Below, piece by piece: positions 35,425 to 43,814 of a DNA stretch of 64,000 bases. This stretch comes from Pseudomonas oryzihabitans (GTDB taxonomy: Bacteria; Pseudomonadota; Gammaproteobacteria; Pseudomonadales; Pseudomonadaceae), in contig NZ_CP021645.1 of NCBI RefSeq assembly GCF_006384975.1, positions 958,001 through 1,022,000 on the forward strand. Reading direction: 5' to 3'. Position numbers and translations under genes: made by a program. The notes beneath the pieces were generated by a model. The model was given only the letters and a program-made list of their open reading frames with translations, searched no databases and had not been told where the DNA came from. Positions within the stretch are counted from its first letter, which is position 1. The number at the start of each line of letters is the position of its first letter.

Positions 35425-35975
35425 ACCACCGCCCCAAGCATTTCAACGGACTCGCTCGTACGCTTCACTGGCTGATGGCCGTCGCGATCATCGCCATGCT
35501 ATTCATCGGTGCGGGCATGATGACATCCCTGACCTGGCGGCCCTGGTTGATCAATCTGCACCAGCCGCTCGGCATCGCCATCTTGCTATTGGCCGTGCTA
35601 CGCCTGGCTAACCGGCTGCTGAGTCCCGTTCCCGAGTTGCCCTCCAGCCTGCCGCGCTGGCAGGTAAGCGCGGCCCTGGCCTCGCATCGACTGCTCTATC
35701 TACTGATGATCTGCCTGCCCCTGTTGGGCTGGGCCGTGCGTTCAGCCGGCAACTGGCCGGTCACCTTGGCACCTGGCTGGTATCTACCCGCCATCGTTGC
35801 CCCTAACAGCACGCTCTACGCCTGGCTGCGCCTGGCACACACGGCATTCGCCTGGTTGCTCTTCGCGTTGATCCTCGGCCACCTCGGCGCCGCCCTGGTG
35901 CACGCCTGGATTCATCGGGATGGCGTCTTCTCCAGCATGGCGCGCGGCCAGAAAAAAACTGAGGTCGAGGCTTAG
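35421..35975 (+). CDS. Cytochrome b561
   Basis: A 184-residue, four-helix inner-membrane b-type cytochrome. Heme-ligand histidines are seen in ARTLHWLMA, INLHQPLG and RLAHTAFAWLL. It is translationally coupled to the catalase-related peroxidase gene, so it likely transfers electrons from ubiquinol to that periplasmic enzyme. A short hairpin (GTAGCCT-TTGG-AGGCTAC, 35981-35998) follows the gene but has no T-run. Confidence 0.9.
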   Translation: MNHRPKHFNGLARTLHWLMAVAIIAMLFIGAGMMTSLTWRPWLINLHQPLGIAILLLAVLRLANRLLSPVPELPSSLPRWQVSAALASHRLLYLLMICLPLLGWAVRSAGNWPVTLAPGWYLPAIVAPNSTLYAWLRLAHTAFAWLLFALILGHLGAALVHAWIHRDGVFSSMARGQKKTEVEA

Positions 35976-36208
35976 GGTTGGTAGCCTTTGGAGGCTACGA
36001 AGTGCGTGTAAACGTGGAAAAGGTGGGCTTAAGCGCCCAGTCTTAGTGCGCCAATGCGGGGCGATGCCTGCCTAGGAAAAGCATTTTTAGGTGTTCGAAC
36101 GGGTTACTGCTGTTCAGTAGACCCGCATCAGATAGGCGTCCCGATTGCCGTCCAAGGCTCAGGTAGAAGACAACACCTCGAACCTGACCGCACTTTCCGC
36201 CAGGCATG

Positions 36209-36231
36209 AAAAAAGGGAGCACTAGGCTCCC
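36209..36231 (-). terminator. Rho-independent terminator of the Crc-type sRNA
   Basis: On the minus strand GGGAGC-CTAGT-GCTCCC is followed by six T. Perfect six-pair stem with a five-base loop. Confidence 0.9.
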
Positions 36232-36429
36232 CTATCCAATACGTCGTTGTCCTCTTGTTTTTGTTGTCGGACGCCAACGCCATCGATTGTCAGTACGCCC
36301 CACCAAGGGGTGGGAAGTGAACAGATTACTTTGGTGACTCAAGGGAGCTCCAAAATGATCGGTTCGCGAGCCTAGGCCTTCTTGTTTTTGTTGTGGGCTG
36401 TTAGCGGCGCATCTTGTTGTTCTTGTGCC
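36209..36429 (-). ncRNA. CrcZ/CrcY-family sRNA (Hfq/Crc antagonist)
   Basis: A transcript of about 220 nt on the minus strand, from near 36429 to the terminator at 36209. It holds three blocks of the A-rich CA motif bound by Hfq/Crc: ACAAGAACAACAAG (36426-36413), ACAACAAAAACAAG (36394-36381) and ACAACAAAAACAAG again (36267-36254). A sigma-54 promoter lies just upstream and a rho-independent terminator ends it. This is the build of the CrcZ, CrcY and CrcX RNAs that relieve catabolite repression in Pseudomonas. cbrB is not adjacent, so it is more likely a CrcY- or CrcX-like copy than CrcZ itself. Confidence 0.87.
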
Positions 36430-36437
36430 AATAATAA

Positions 36438-36453
36438 AGCAGGCACTGTGCCA
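36438..36453 (-). promoter_or_regulatory. Sigma-54 promoter of the Crc-type sRNA
   Basis: The minus strand reads TGGCACAGTGCCTGCT: -24 TGGCAC and -12 TGC with the invariant GG and GC at exact spacing. Start of transcription falls near 36427-36429, right at the first CA motif. CrcZ/CrcY promoters are known to be RpoN-dependent and activated by CbrB. Confidence 0.85.
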
Positions 36454-36529
36454 ACATTTTCAAGCTATTGAATTTGATGGAAATTTTAAAAAATCCCCTA
36501 ATGTCGGGGCACCTGTCGCCTAAGATTTC

Positions 36530-36586
36530 GTTACCTTTCCACTCGCTTGCGAGGGCTCTGGTTACGACACCGAAGCATCCGGTAAC
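36530..36586. promoter_or_regulatory. Candidate CbrB upstream activating sites
   Basis: Three GTTAC/GTAAC half-sites lie 75-150 bases upstream of the sigma-54 promoter: GTTAC at 36530-36534, and a dyad GTTAC-N16-GTAAC at 36561-36586. Position and motif fit an enhancer-binding protein such as CbrB, but the assignment rests on recalled consensus. The dyad sits just outside the tus-like gene's 3' end. Confidence 0.4.
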
Positions 36587-36608
36587 GCTATGAGCGCTCG
36601 GGTCGCCG

Positions 36609-37562
36609 TCACCGGCTATAGGTGGATCTCTTGAGGGTCGCTTCGTTGTGCCGCTGCGCGACCGGTCGCGCCGGGTTCTCGGTGGGGAGGTACAGCAATC
36701 GTGTTGCCAGTACTTCGCGACGAGGCTTGATATCGGGTCGTAGCGCGCCACGTTGGGTGCGATCGAAATCCCGCAAATCCACCACCTGCATGCCGTCCTG
36801 GGCCGGCACCACGAATACCGGCAGGTTCGCGTGGATCATGGCGTCGTAGCGGCTCTCTTCACCGAACCACAGCATCGCGCGCGGATGCGGCGCGATCTTC
36901 TTGTGCCTGACCAGGATGTCATCGTCCGCCATCCGGTTGAGCGCCTGGTGCTCCTGCCATTCCGGTGTGCGATCGAGGGCGATCCGTTCGCGGTCCGCGC
37001 GGGCCAGGGCCAGGGTCTTCAACTGTTCCCTTACCTTCGCCACCTTGACCCGCTCACCGCCAGAGGTATGACCGGCCCAGGTAAAGGTCAGCTGCCGTAC
37101 TGGATCGGGGAAACCCTGCACCTTGCGGATCAGTTGCTTGGTATTGAACGCCCCACCCAAGGCCTTGCGCATGATCCGCGGCCGCGCCTCTGGAGCCAGC
37201 TCCAGTTCCAGGCGTGTCTGCTCGATCGCCGCGCTGAAGGCGCTCTTGCAGGTGTTGATGGCCAGGATTTCCTCGACCAGAGGCTCGGCGAGCGCGATGT
37301 AGCCTGGCAGCCGGCTCACCGTGCCCGGCGCCTGGCCAGGCTGCAGGTGAAAGGCCAGCAAGGCCTCCTGGGTGAGCGCCACCGCCTCTGCGCCATCGAA
37401 GACTTCCACGGCGATGTGATCCGGCACCCGCTGCTGAGCCAGCAGCGGCAGTCGCCAAACCTGAGCAGCCACCACCTTGCTCGGCCATAGCTCGTTGAAG
37501 GCATTAATGGTGCTCTTGAGGGTCTCGAAGGCGTTCTTGATGTCTTCGTACATGGGTCGCAT
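36609..37562 (-). CDS. tus: Tus-like DNA replication terminus site-binding protein
   Basis: A 317-residue protein that aligns over its length with E. coli Tus: SRLPGYIAL versus VRLPGVLCY, LTFTWAGHT versus LRFGWANKH, HKKIAPHPRAMLWFGEE versus KRPVKVQPIARVWYKG, and the C-terminal PVFVVPAQDGMQVVDLRDFD block. Tus blocks DnaB helicase at Ter sites in one direction. It lies 8 kb from dif, as expected for a fork trap. A basic tail follows. ATG at 37562 or 37553; neither has a strong ribosome site (see leader entry). Tus is best known from enterobacteria, so its presence in a Pseudomonas terminus is notable. Confidence 0.8.
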   Translation of the reverse strand: MRPMYEDIKNAFETLKSTINAFNELWPSKVVAAQVWRLPLLAQQRVPDHIAVEVFDGAEAVALTQEALLAFHLQPGQAPGTVSRLPGYIALAEPLVEEILAINTCKSAFSAAIEQTRLELELAPEARPRIMRKALGGAFNTKQLIRKVQGFPDPVRQLTFTWAGHTSGGERVKVAKVREQLKTLALARADRERIALDRTPEWQEHQALNRMADDDILVRHKKIAPHPRAMLWFGEESRYDAMIHANLPVFVVPAQDGMQVVDLRDFDRTQRGALRPDIKPRREVLATRLLYLPTENPARPVAQRHNEATLKRSTYSR

Positions 37563-37577
37563 CCAACCTAATGACCA

Positions 37578-37601
37578 CTAGATTGTAGCATTTAGCGCCA
37601 T
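37578..37601 (-). CDS. Seven-codon leader ORF with strong Shine-Dalgarno before tus
   Basis: The minus strand has AAGGAGGAG five to six bases before an ATG, then seven codons (MALNATI) and a TAG. The TAG is in frame with tus and the tus ATG follows 15 bases later. The tus gene itself lacks a good ribosome site, so translation may restart after this leader, or a nonsense change has split an older, longer N-terminus. The A-rich stretch ACAAAAAGGAGGAG could also bind Hfq/Crc. Confidence 0.4.
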   Translation of the reverse strand: MALNATI

Positions 37602-37653
37602 TTTCTCCTCCTTTTTGTTAACTAAGGCAGAGGATCAACGTTAAACACTCCCA

Positions 37654-39228
37654 CTATATAGGGGTGGTATTACTCTGGACGGGTTTCAGCAGTTGAGCGA
37701 ATTGGGCTTCCCCATCCTGATTGCGCAAGGTGACCTTCAACTCGGCCGATTCTCCATCGATCTCCACTTCCCCAAAGAACTGGAATTTGCTCAGGGGTGA
37801 GGTGTTTGGCTGGGGCGGCGCCTTCTGGAATACGACGCTGGGGCCAAAGGTGGCATCCAGCGGATTCGGCCCGAAGCTACCGGCGTTGAGCGGGCCGGCG
37901 ACGAACTCCCAGAAGGGTTCGAAATCCTGGAAGGCTGCCCGATCCGGGTGGTAATGGTGAGCCGCGCAATAATGCACGTCGGCGGTCAACCACAGGGTGT
38001 TGCGGATTTGCTGGCGAGCAATGAAACCCAGCAACTCGGCTATCTCCAACTCCCGCCCCTTGGGTTGGCCGGGATCGCCATTGGCGATGGCTTCCCAACG
38101 CGGCTGTCCCTGATCGTCCTTGCCGTCCGGTACCTGCAGTCCGATAGGCATGTCGGCGGCGATGACCTTCCAGGTGGCCCGCGATGACTGCAGCTCCTGC
38201 TTGAGCCAATCCAGTTGCTCTCGCCCGAGGAACGCCCCTTTCCCGCTCGCGTCATCTCCCAGGTTGCTGTCGTTCCCAGCGCGATAGCTGCGCATATCCA
38301 GGACGAAGACGTCCAGCAGCGGGCCGTAGGCGATCCTCCGGTAGATGCGCCCTGCCCCGTCGGCGGATACACCGCGCATGGGCGCGTATTCCAGGAAGGC
38401 CTGGCGAGAACGACCGCTGAGGAGACCGATATCCTTGACCTTGTAGCGGTCGTCCAACTGCTTGCTTGGCGACCAGTTGTTGGTGGTCTCGTGGTCATCC
38501 CATTGCCAGACCTGGGGCACCTCGGCATTGAACCGCCGCAGATGGTCATCCATCAGGTTGTAGCGATAGTTGCCGCGGAATTCGTCGAGCGTCTCGGCCA
38601 CCTTGCTCTTGGCTTCCGTGGTGACGTTGCGCCAGATGCGGCCCTCTTCCACGGTCAATTGGGCCGGCACCGGGCCGTCGGCATAGATGGTATCGCCGCT
38701 GTGCAGGAAGAAATCCGGACGGCGCTCGCGCATGGCGTTGTAGATGCGCATACCGCCGATATCGGGATTGATCCCGAAGCCCTGCCCCACTGTATCGCCA
38801 CCCCAGACGAATCTGATGTCGCCACGCTGCGTCGGTGCCGAGCGCAGGTGTCCGGCGACTGGCTCGCTGAGCGCTCCGGTATCCACGTCCTCGAAGCGGA
38901 CCCGATAGAAGATGTGCTGATCGGCGGGCAGCCTGGCGAGATCGAGACGGGCCGTATAGTCCTGGGCCGCCGTGGTTACCGGCCCCAGCACCTTGCGCGG
39001 CGAGCTGAAGCTCGCCTGGGTATCCCACTCCACCAGGAGGCGTGCCGGTCGATCCGTCCGGCTCCAGATCAGGGCCCGATCCTGGGTCACATCCCCGGCC
39101 TGGACGCCGTCGGTCACGACAGGCCGGCCGGAGGGCGCCGCCCAGGTACGGGAGCCCAGGGCCGGTAACAACAGCGTGGCCCCCAGGCCTTGCAGGACAC
39201 GGCGTCGATCAGGACGAAGCAGGGACAT
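37654..39228 (-). CDS. phoD: Alkaline phosphatase D (PhoD), Tat-exported
   Basis: A 524-residue PhoD-family phosphodiesterase/phosphatase. A twin-arginine signal (RRRVLQGLGATLLLPALG, residues 8-25) sends it folded to the periplasm. Family landmarks: FVWGGDTVGQ, DFFLHSGDTIYADGP, WDDHETTNNW and LWLTADVHYCAAHHYHP with metal-binding Asp/His residues. GAGGAA precedes the ATG and a Pho box lies upstream, so it is expected to be made under phosphate starvation. The stop codon sits next to one of two 17-bp direct repeats that bracket the gene. Confidence 0.92.
   Translation of the reverse strand: MSLLRPDRRRVLQGLGATLLLPALGSRTWAAPSGRPVVTDGVQAGDVTQDRALIWSRTDRPARLLVEWDTQASFSSPRKVLGPVTTAAQDYTARLDLARLPADQHIFYRVRFEDVDTGALSEPVAGHLRSAPTQRGDIRFVWGGDTVGQGFGINPDIGGMRIYNAMRERRPDFFLHSGDTIYADGPVPAQLTVEEGRIWRNVTTEAKSKVAETLDEFRGNYRYNLMDDHLRRFNAEVPQVWQWDDHETTNNWSPSKQLDDRYKVKDIGLLSGRSRQAFLEYAPMRGVSADGAGRIYRRIAYGPLLDVFVLDMRSYRAGNDSNLGDDASGKGAFLGREQLDWLKQELQSSRATWKVIAADMPIGLQVPDGKDDQGQPRWEAIANGDPGQPKGRELEIAELLGFIARQQIRNTLWLTADVHYCAAHHYHPDRAAFQDFEPFWEFVAGPLNAGSFGPNPLDATFGPSVVFQKAPPQPNTSPLSKFQFFGEVEIDGESAELKVTLRNQDGEAQFAQLLKPVQSNTTPI
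37657..37673 (+). repeat. 17-bp direct repeat, left copy
   Basis: TATAGGGGTGGTATTAC, identical to 39320-39336. This copy overlaps the last codons of phoD on the other strand. The two copies bracket phoD and its promoter (1.66 kb apart). Confidence 0.85.
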
Positions 39229-39272
39229 GGCAGGTTCCTCGGGTAGAAAACAGCTAGCACTACCCCGACCTG

Positions 39273-39290
39273 ATGACCTGTTCGTGACAG
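39273..39290 (-). promoter_or_regulatory. Candidate Pho box upstream of phoD
   Basis: The minus strand reads CTGTCACGAACAGGTCAT: two 7-base half-sites (CTGTCAC and AGGTCAT) spaced by four bases, like the PhoB consensus CTGTCAT-N4-CTGTCAT. It ends 44 bases before the phoD ATG. Confidence 0.55.
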
Positions 39291-39319
39291 TAGAGGGTGG
39301 ATGACGACTCGATCACACC

Positions 39320-39336
39320 TATAGGGGTGGTATTAC
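39320..39336 (+). repeat. 17-bp direct repeat, right copy
   Basis: TATAGGGGTGGTATTAC, identical to 37657-37673. It lies between the phoD promoter and aroA, 98 bases before the aroA ATG. Confidence 0.85.
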
Positions 39337-39434
39337 GAAACAAGCCGCCTGGGCCTGAGCCACGCGAAATGGCATCATGGCGCCCTTGTTGCGATCCGCC
39401 GCCATGGCCTGTCGCGAAGTTGCTTGGAGCCCCC

Positions 39435-40703
39435 ATGTCTGCCAGACCCTACATCACCGTTACCCCTCCCAACGCTGCGCTGAAGGGGCGGATCGCCCCG
39501 CCCGGCTCCAAGTCCATCACCAATCGCGCCCTGCTCCTGGCCGCTCTGGCGAAGGGAACGAGTCGCCTGACCGGCGCGCTCAAGAGCGATGACACCCGCC
39601 ATATGTCCGAGGCCTTGCGGCTGATGGGCGTCACCATCGAGGAGCCGGATGCCACTACCTTCGTGGTGACCAGCTCTGGTCGCCTGCAGCAGCCCTCCCA
39701 ACCGCTGTTTCTCGGCAACGCTGGCACCGCGGTGCGCTTCCTTACCGCGGCGGTGGCGACCGTTGATGGCGCCGTCACCCTGACCGGCGATGCCTATATG
39801 CAGAAGCGCCCCATCGCGCCCCTGCTCGACACCCTGAACGCCAATGGCATCCAGGTAGCAGCCCCGACGGGCTGCCCGCCGGTGACGGTCCAGGGTCAGG
39901 GGCGCCTCACCGCCCGGCGTTTCGAGGTCGATGCCGGGCTGTCCAGCCAGTACGTCTCGGCATTGTTGATGCTGGCCGCCCTGGGCAGCGAGCCCGTGGA
40001 CGTGGCCTTGCGCGGTAGCGAGATTGGCGCGCGTGGCTACGTCGATCTGACCGTGGCCGCGATGCGCGCCTTCGGCGCCGAGGTGGAACAACTCGATGCC
40101 GCTACCTGGCGGGTCGCCCCGACCGGCTACGTGGCCCGCGACTATTTCATCGAGCCGGATGCCTCGGCCGCCACCTACCTCTGGGCCGCCCAGGCACTGA
40201 CCGGCGGCGCCATCGACCTGGGGGTCGCCGACGATGGCTTCACCCAGCCCGATGCCAAGGCCCGCGAATACATCGCCGCCTTTCCGCAGTTGCCGGCCGT
40301 GATCGATGGCTCCCAGATGCAGGACGCCATTCCCACGCTGGCCGTAGTGTCGGCCTTCAACGAGACGCCGGTGCGTTTCGTGGGGCTGGCCAACCTGCGC
40401 GTAAAAGAGTGCGACCGGGTAGCCGCGCTGCACGATGGCCTGAATGCCATCCGCCCCGGCCTGGCCAGCGTGGAAGGTGACGACTTGCTGGTGGCGGCCG
40501 ATCCGGCATTGGCGGGCAGCCAGGTCGACGCGGTAATCGAAACCCACGCCGATCACCGCATCGCCATGTGCTTCGCCCTGGCCGGTCTCAAGGTCGCGGG
40601 CATCCGCATTCTCGATCCGGAATGCGTCGGCAAGACCTATCCTGAGTACTGGAATGCCCTGCGCAGTTTGAATGTCCAACTGCACGAGGGTGTCGAGGCC
40701 TAA
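39435..40703 (+). CDS. aroA: EPSP synthase, standalone, non-class-I type
   Basis: A 422-residue 3-phosphoshikimate 1-carboxyvinyltransferase (shikimate pathway, cytoplasm). The motif PPGSKSITNRALLLAALAKG binds shikimate-3-phosphate, and DAGLSSQYVSALLMLAALG and RVKECDRV are also diagnostic. The loop class I enzymes write as GNAGTAMRPL is here GNAGTAVRFL, with Phe102 at the place of Pro101; this is typical of glyphosate-tolerant-type enzymes such as that of P. stutzeri A1501. Pseudomonads normally carry a second, essential aroA fused to prephenate dehydrogenase, so this is probably an extra copy. GGAG precedes the ATG. Confidence 0.9.
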   Translation: MSARPYITVTPPNAALKGRIAPPGSKSITNRALLLAALAKGTSRLTGALKSDDTRHMSEALRLMGVTIEEPDATTFVVTSSGRLQQPSQPLFLGNAGTAVRFLTAAVATVDGAVTLTGDAYMQKRPIAPLLDTLNANGIQVAAPTGCPPVTVQGQGRLTARRFEVDAGLSSQYVSALLMLAALGSEPVDVALRGSEIGARGYVDLTVAAMRAFGAEVEQLDAATWRVAPTGYVARDYFIEPDASAATYLWAAQALTGGAIDLGVADDGFTQPDAKAREYIAAFPQLPAVIDGSQMQDAIPTLAVVSAFNETPVRFVGLANLRVKECDRVAALHDGLNAIRPGLASVEGDDLLVAADPALAGSQVDAVIETHADHRIAMCFALAGLKVAGIRILDPECVGKTYPEYWNALRSLNVQLHEGVEA

Positions 40704-40742
40704 CCGCCAAATTGCCGCGCGCCAGTCCAAGGGAATCCCTGA

Positions 40743-43700
40743 ATGTCGATCTCTCCGCTCGAACAGCTGGCGCTTCTGCAATTGACGTCCCATGCCCTGG
40801 TCATCACCGACCGGCACGGGCGCATCGAGCGCTGGAATCGCGGTGCGGAGCTGCTGTGTGGCTGGAGCGCCGCGGATGCTGAAGGTCAGCTCTTCAGCGA
40901 GTTGCTGACAGCCGGTCGCGATGCAGCCTTTCTCGCGACCGCTCAGCACCAGGCGCTGATCGACGAGTATGGGCAAGGGGCAGGCTGGATCGGGCTTCGC
41001 AAAGGCCAGTCCCGCTGGGTGGAAGTGGCGACGACCGCCCTGAGGCAAGCCACCGAGCTGCTCGGTTTTGCCCATGTCCTGCAGGACCGGACCGAACAGC
41101 TGGTGTCCGAGGAACGGGTACGCCTCGCCCAGCAGGTCGGCCGGGTCGGGACCTTCGAACTCCTGCCGGGCGAGGCGCGACTGCTGGTGTCGTCGGGCTT
41201 TTGCCACCTCTGGGGGCTGCCGGAACGGCGCAGCTACCCCTTGGAGGAATTGATCAAGCAACTGCACCCCGACGACGTGGCCAGCCTGAGAACGCTCTCG
41301 GCGGAGCCCGACGATGATGCCTTGGATTATCTTGAATACCGCATCCGGCGCGCCGATACCGGCGAGGAGCGCTGGCTGGGGCGGCGCGGCCAACTGATGT
41401 CCAGCCAGGGTGCGGGGCGCTACCTGGGGGTGTGCTACGACATCACCGAACGCAAACGCAACGAGGCGGCCATCACCGAGCGGGATATCTGGCTGCAGGA
41501 GCTGTACCACGGCATGCGCGAGGGCTTCTACATGGCCCAGGCGATCCGTGATGACGCGGGCCTGATGCAGGATTTCCGTTTTCTCGAGGTCAACCCGATC
41601 TTCGCCACCCTGACGGGCATTCCGCTGGACCAGGTACTGGGCAAGACGCTGCGCGAAGCCCTCCCGCCATTGGAAGCGGATCTGCTACCCGCCTACGCCG
41701 ACTTCATGAACTCCGATGCGGAATTCACCCAGTTCGATATCCTGCTGAATCTGCAGCACGAGCACTGGTACGAGGTACGCGCCCACAAACTGCCGGCGGA
41801 TCGCTTCGCCGTACTGTTCATCGACATCAGTGGCCATCGACGCCAGGCGCAAGAGCTGGCCCGCAACGAGGCGCAGCTGCGCGCCATCATCAACTCCATC
41901 GACCAGATGGTGTGGGCCACGCGCCCGGATGGTCATCATTTCTACTTCAACGATCGCTGGTACGAATTCACCGGTGTCCCGGAGGGCTCCACGGAAGGCG
42001 ATGGCTGGTCCAATGTCTTCCATCCGGAGGACCAGGAGCGCACCTGGAAGGTCTGGCACCACAGCCTCAGTACCGGCGAGCCCTACCATATCGAGTACCG
42101 CCTGCGGCATCGCTCGGGCCGTTACCGCTGGGTGCTCGGCCGTGCCCAACCCGTGCGTGACGCCAAGGGACGCATCGAGCAGTGGTTCGGCACCTGTACC
42201 GACATCCAGAGCATCGTCGATGCCCGCGAAGTCCTCACCCGCTCGCGCCAGGAGCTCGAGCACCAGATCGAATTGCGCACCCGCGAGCGCGATCGGATGT
42301 GGCGCATCAGCCACGACCTGATGGTGATCTGCCGTGCCGATGGCGAGGTGAAGACGGTGAACAGCGCCGCCACCCGGCTGCTGGGCCGTCGCGAAACCGA
42401 CCTGGCCAGTCTCCAGCTGACCGAGCTGCTGCATCCTGAGGACCAACGCCGGGTGTTCGATACCTTGCACAGTCTGGGCACCAATCAGGGGGCGGCGAAC
42501 CTCAGGGCGCGAGTGCGGGCCCGGGATGGTAGTTATCGCATCCTCGACTGGACGGCCAGCGCCGAGGACGGCCTCATCTATGCCGTCGGGCGCGACGTCA
42601 CCGAGCAGGAAGAACTGCAGGAGCAGTTGCGCCAGGCGCAGAAGATGGAAGCGGTGGGCCAGCTCACCGGCGGGATCGCCCATGACTTCAACAACTTGCT
42701 CACTGGGATCATGGGCAGCCTCGATATGCTGCAACGTCACCAGAAGGCCGGCCGGCAGGAGAAATTCGAGCAGTATCTGGGGAGTGCCCTTACCTCGGCC
42801 CAGCGTGCCGCCGCCCTCACCCAGCGTTTGCTGGCCTTTTCCCGCCGCCAGGCGCTGGACCTCCAGCCGGTCCAGGTCAATGCCAGCGTGCAATCCATGG
42901 AAGAGTTGCTGCTGCGCAGCCTGCGTGGCGACATCGCGCTCGTCCTGGATCTGTATAGCGGTCTCTGGCAGGCACTCACGGATCCCCACCAGTTGGAAAG
43001 CGCCCTGCTCAACCTGGTCATCAATGCGCGAGACGCCCTGCCCCATGGCGGTAAGATCAGCATCGAGACGCACAACGTCTATCTGGCTGAAAGTGGCAAC
43101 GGCCTGGATGCGGTGAGCGCCGGTGACTACGTCGCCCTGCTGGTGACGGACGATGGGACCGGGATGCCACCGGAGGTCATGGCCCGCGCCTTCGATCCCT
43201 TCTTCACCACCAAGCCCATCGGCCAGGGTACCGGCCTGGGGCTGTCGATGATCTATGGCTATGCCAAGCAATCCAAGGGGCATGTGCGCCTGGAGTCCAA
43301 GCCCGGCAAGGGGACGACCGTCGGTCTCTACCTGCCCCGCTACCTGGGCGCCGACGTGGAGCCAACCCCGGTCGCCCCACCGGCCATCACGCCGCGAGGC
43401 GGTGGCAAGATCATTCTGGTGGTCGAGGACGAGCCTGTGGTCCGGCAGATGGTGGTGGAGCTGCTCAGGGAGCTGGGCTATGCGACGCTACAAGCCGAAG
43501 ATGCCCGTGCCGCCCTGCCCATCCTGGAAAGCAGCCAGCCCATTGATCTGCTGCTATCGGATGTCGGCCTACCCGGCATGAACGGTCGCCAACTGGCGGA
43601 AATCGCGCGCCAGCGCCGACCCCGGCTCAAGGTGCTCTTCGCTACCGGCTATGCGGAAGGGGCTCACCTGGAAGGCTATCTGGAGCCAGGGATGACGCTG

Positions 43701-43814
43701 ATCACCAAGCCTTTCAATCTGGATGCCCTGGCCAACCGGGTGGCGGAAACCCTGGATGCCCCGGTTGAAGCTTCCAGCCCTACCCCGGCACTGCTGCCTG
43801 ACGGCGATAACTGA
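40743..43814 (+). CDS. Hybrid sensor histidine kinase with multiple PAS domains and receiver
   Basis: A 1023-residue cytoplasmic hybrid kinase; no transmembrane segment is evident. About five PAS modules precede the kinase (roughly 10-115, 120-235, 250-370, 375-490, 510-620; for example [15 protein letters not shown] is a PAC-like segment). His[22 protein letters not shown] with phospho-acceptor His647. HATPase_c follows ([25 protein letters not shown]). The C-terminal receiver has Asp940 in [10 protein letters not shown]. The input is unknown. It starts 39 bases after aroA, so read-through is possible, and its 3' end overlaps that of the convergent pobR by 35 bases. Confidence 0.92.
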   Translation: MSISPLEQLALLQLTSHALVITDRHGRIERWNRGAELLCGWSAADAEGQLFSELLTAGRDAAFLATAQHQALIDEYGQGAGWIGLRKGQSRWVEVATTALRQATELLGFAHVLQDRTEQLVSEERVRLAQQVGRVGTFELLPGEARLLVSSGFCHLWGLPERRSYPLEELIKQLHPDDVASLRTLSAEPDDDALDYLEYRIRRADTGEERWLGRRGQLMSSQGAGRYLGVCYDITERKRNEAAITERDIWLQELYHGMREGFYMAQAIRDDAGLMQDFRFLEVNPIFATLTGIPLDQVLGKTLREALPPLEADLLPAYADFMNSDAEFTQFDILLNLQHEHWYEVRAHKLPADRFAVLFIDISGHRRQAQELARNEAQLRAIINSIDQMVWATRPDGHHFYFNDRWYEFTGVPEGSTEGDGWSNVFHPEDQERTWKVWHHSLSTGEPYHIEYRLRHRSGRYRWVLGRAQPVRDAKGRIEQWFGTCTDIQSIVDAREVLTRSRQELEHQIELRTRERDRMWRISHDLMVICRADGEVKTVNSAATRLLGRRETDLASLQLTELLHPEDQRRVFDTLHSLGTNQGAANLRARVRARDGSYRILDWTASAEDGLIYAVGRDVTEQEELQEQLRQAQKMEAVGQLTGGIAHDFNNLLTGIMGSLDMLQRHQKAGRQEKFEQYLGSALTSAQRAAALTQRLLAFSRRQALDLQPVQVNASVQSMEELLLRSLRGDIALVLDLYSGLWQALTDPHQLESALLNLVINARDALPHGGKISIETHNVYLAESGNGLDAVSAGDYVALLVTDDGTGMPPEVMARAFDPFFTTKPIGQGTGLGLSMIYGYAKQSKGHVRLESKPGKGTTVGLYLPRYLGADVEPTPVAPPAITPRGGGKIILVVEDEPVVRQMVVELLRELGYATLQAEDARAALPILESSQPIDLLLSDVGLPGMNGRQLAEIARQRRPRLKVLFATGYAEGAHLEGYLEPGMTLITKPFNLDALANRVAETLDAPVEASSPTPALLPDGDN

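Noticed and set aside
39375..41510. 711-codon minus-strand open frame opposite aroA and the kinase
   Set aside because: Shadow frame with no homology; the plus-strand genes are clear.
41685..43283. 532-codon minus-strand open frame
   Set aside because: Shadow of the hybrid kinase.
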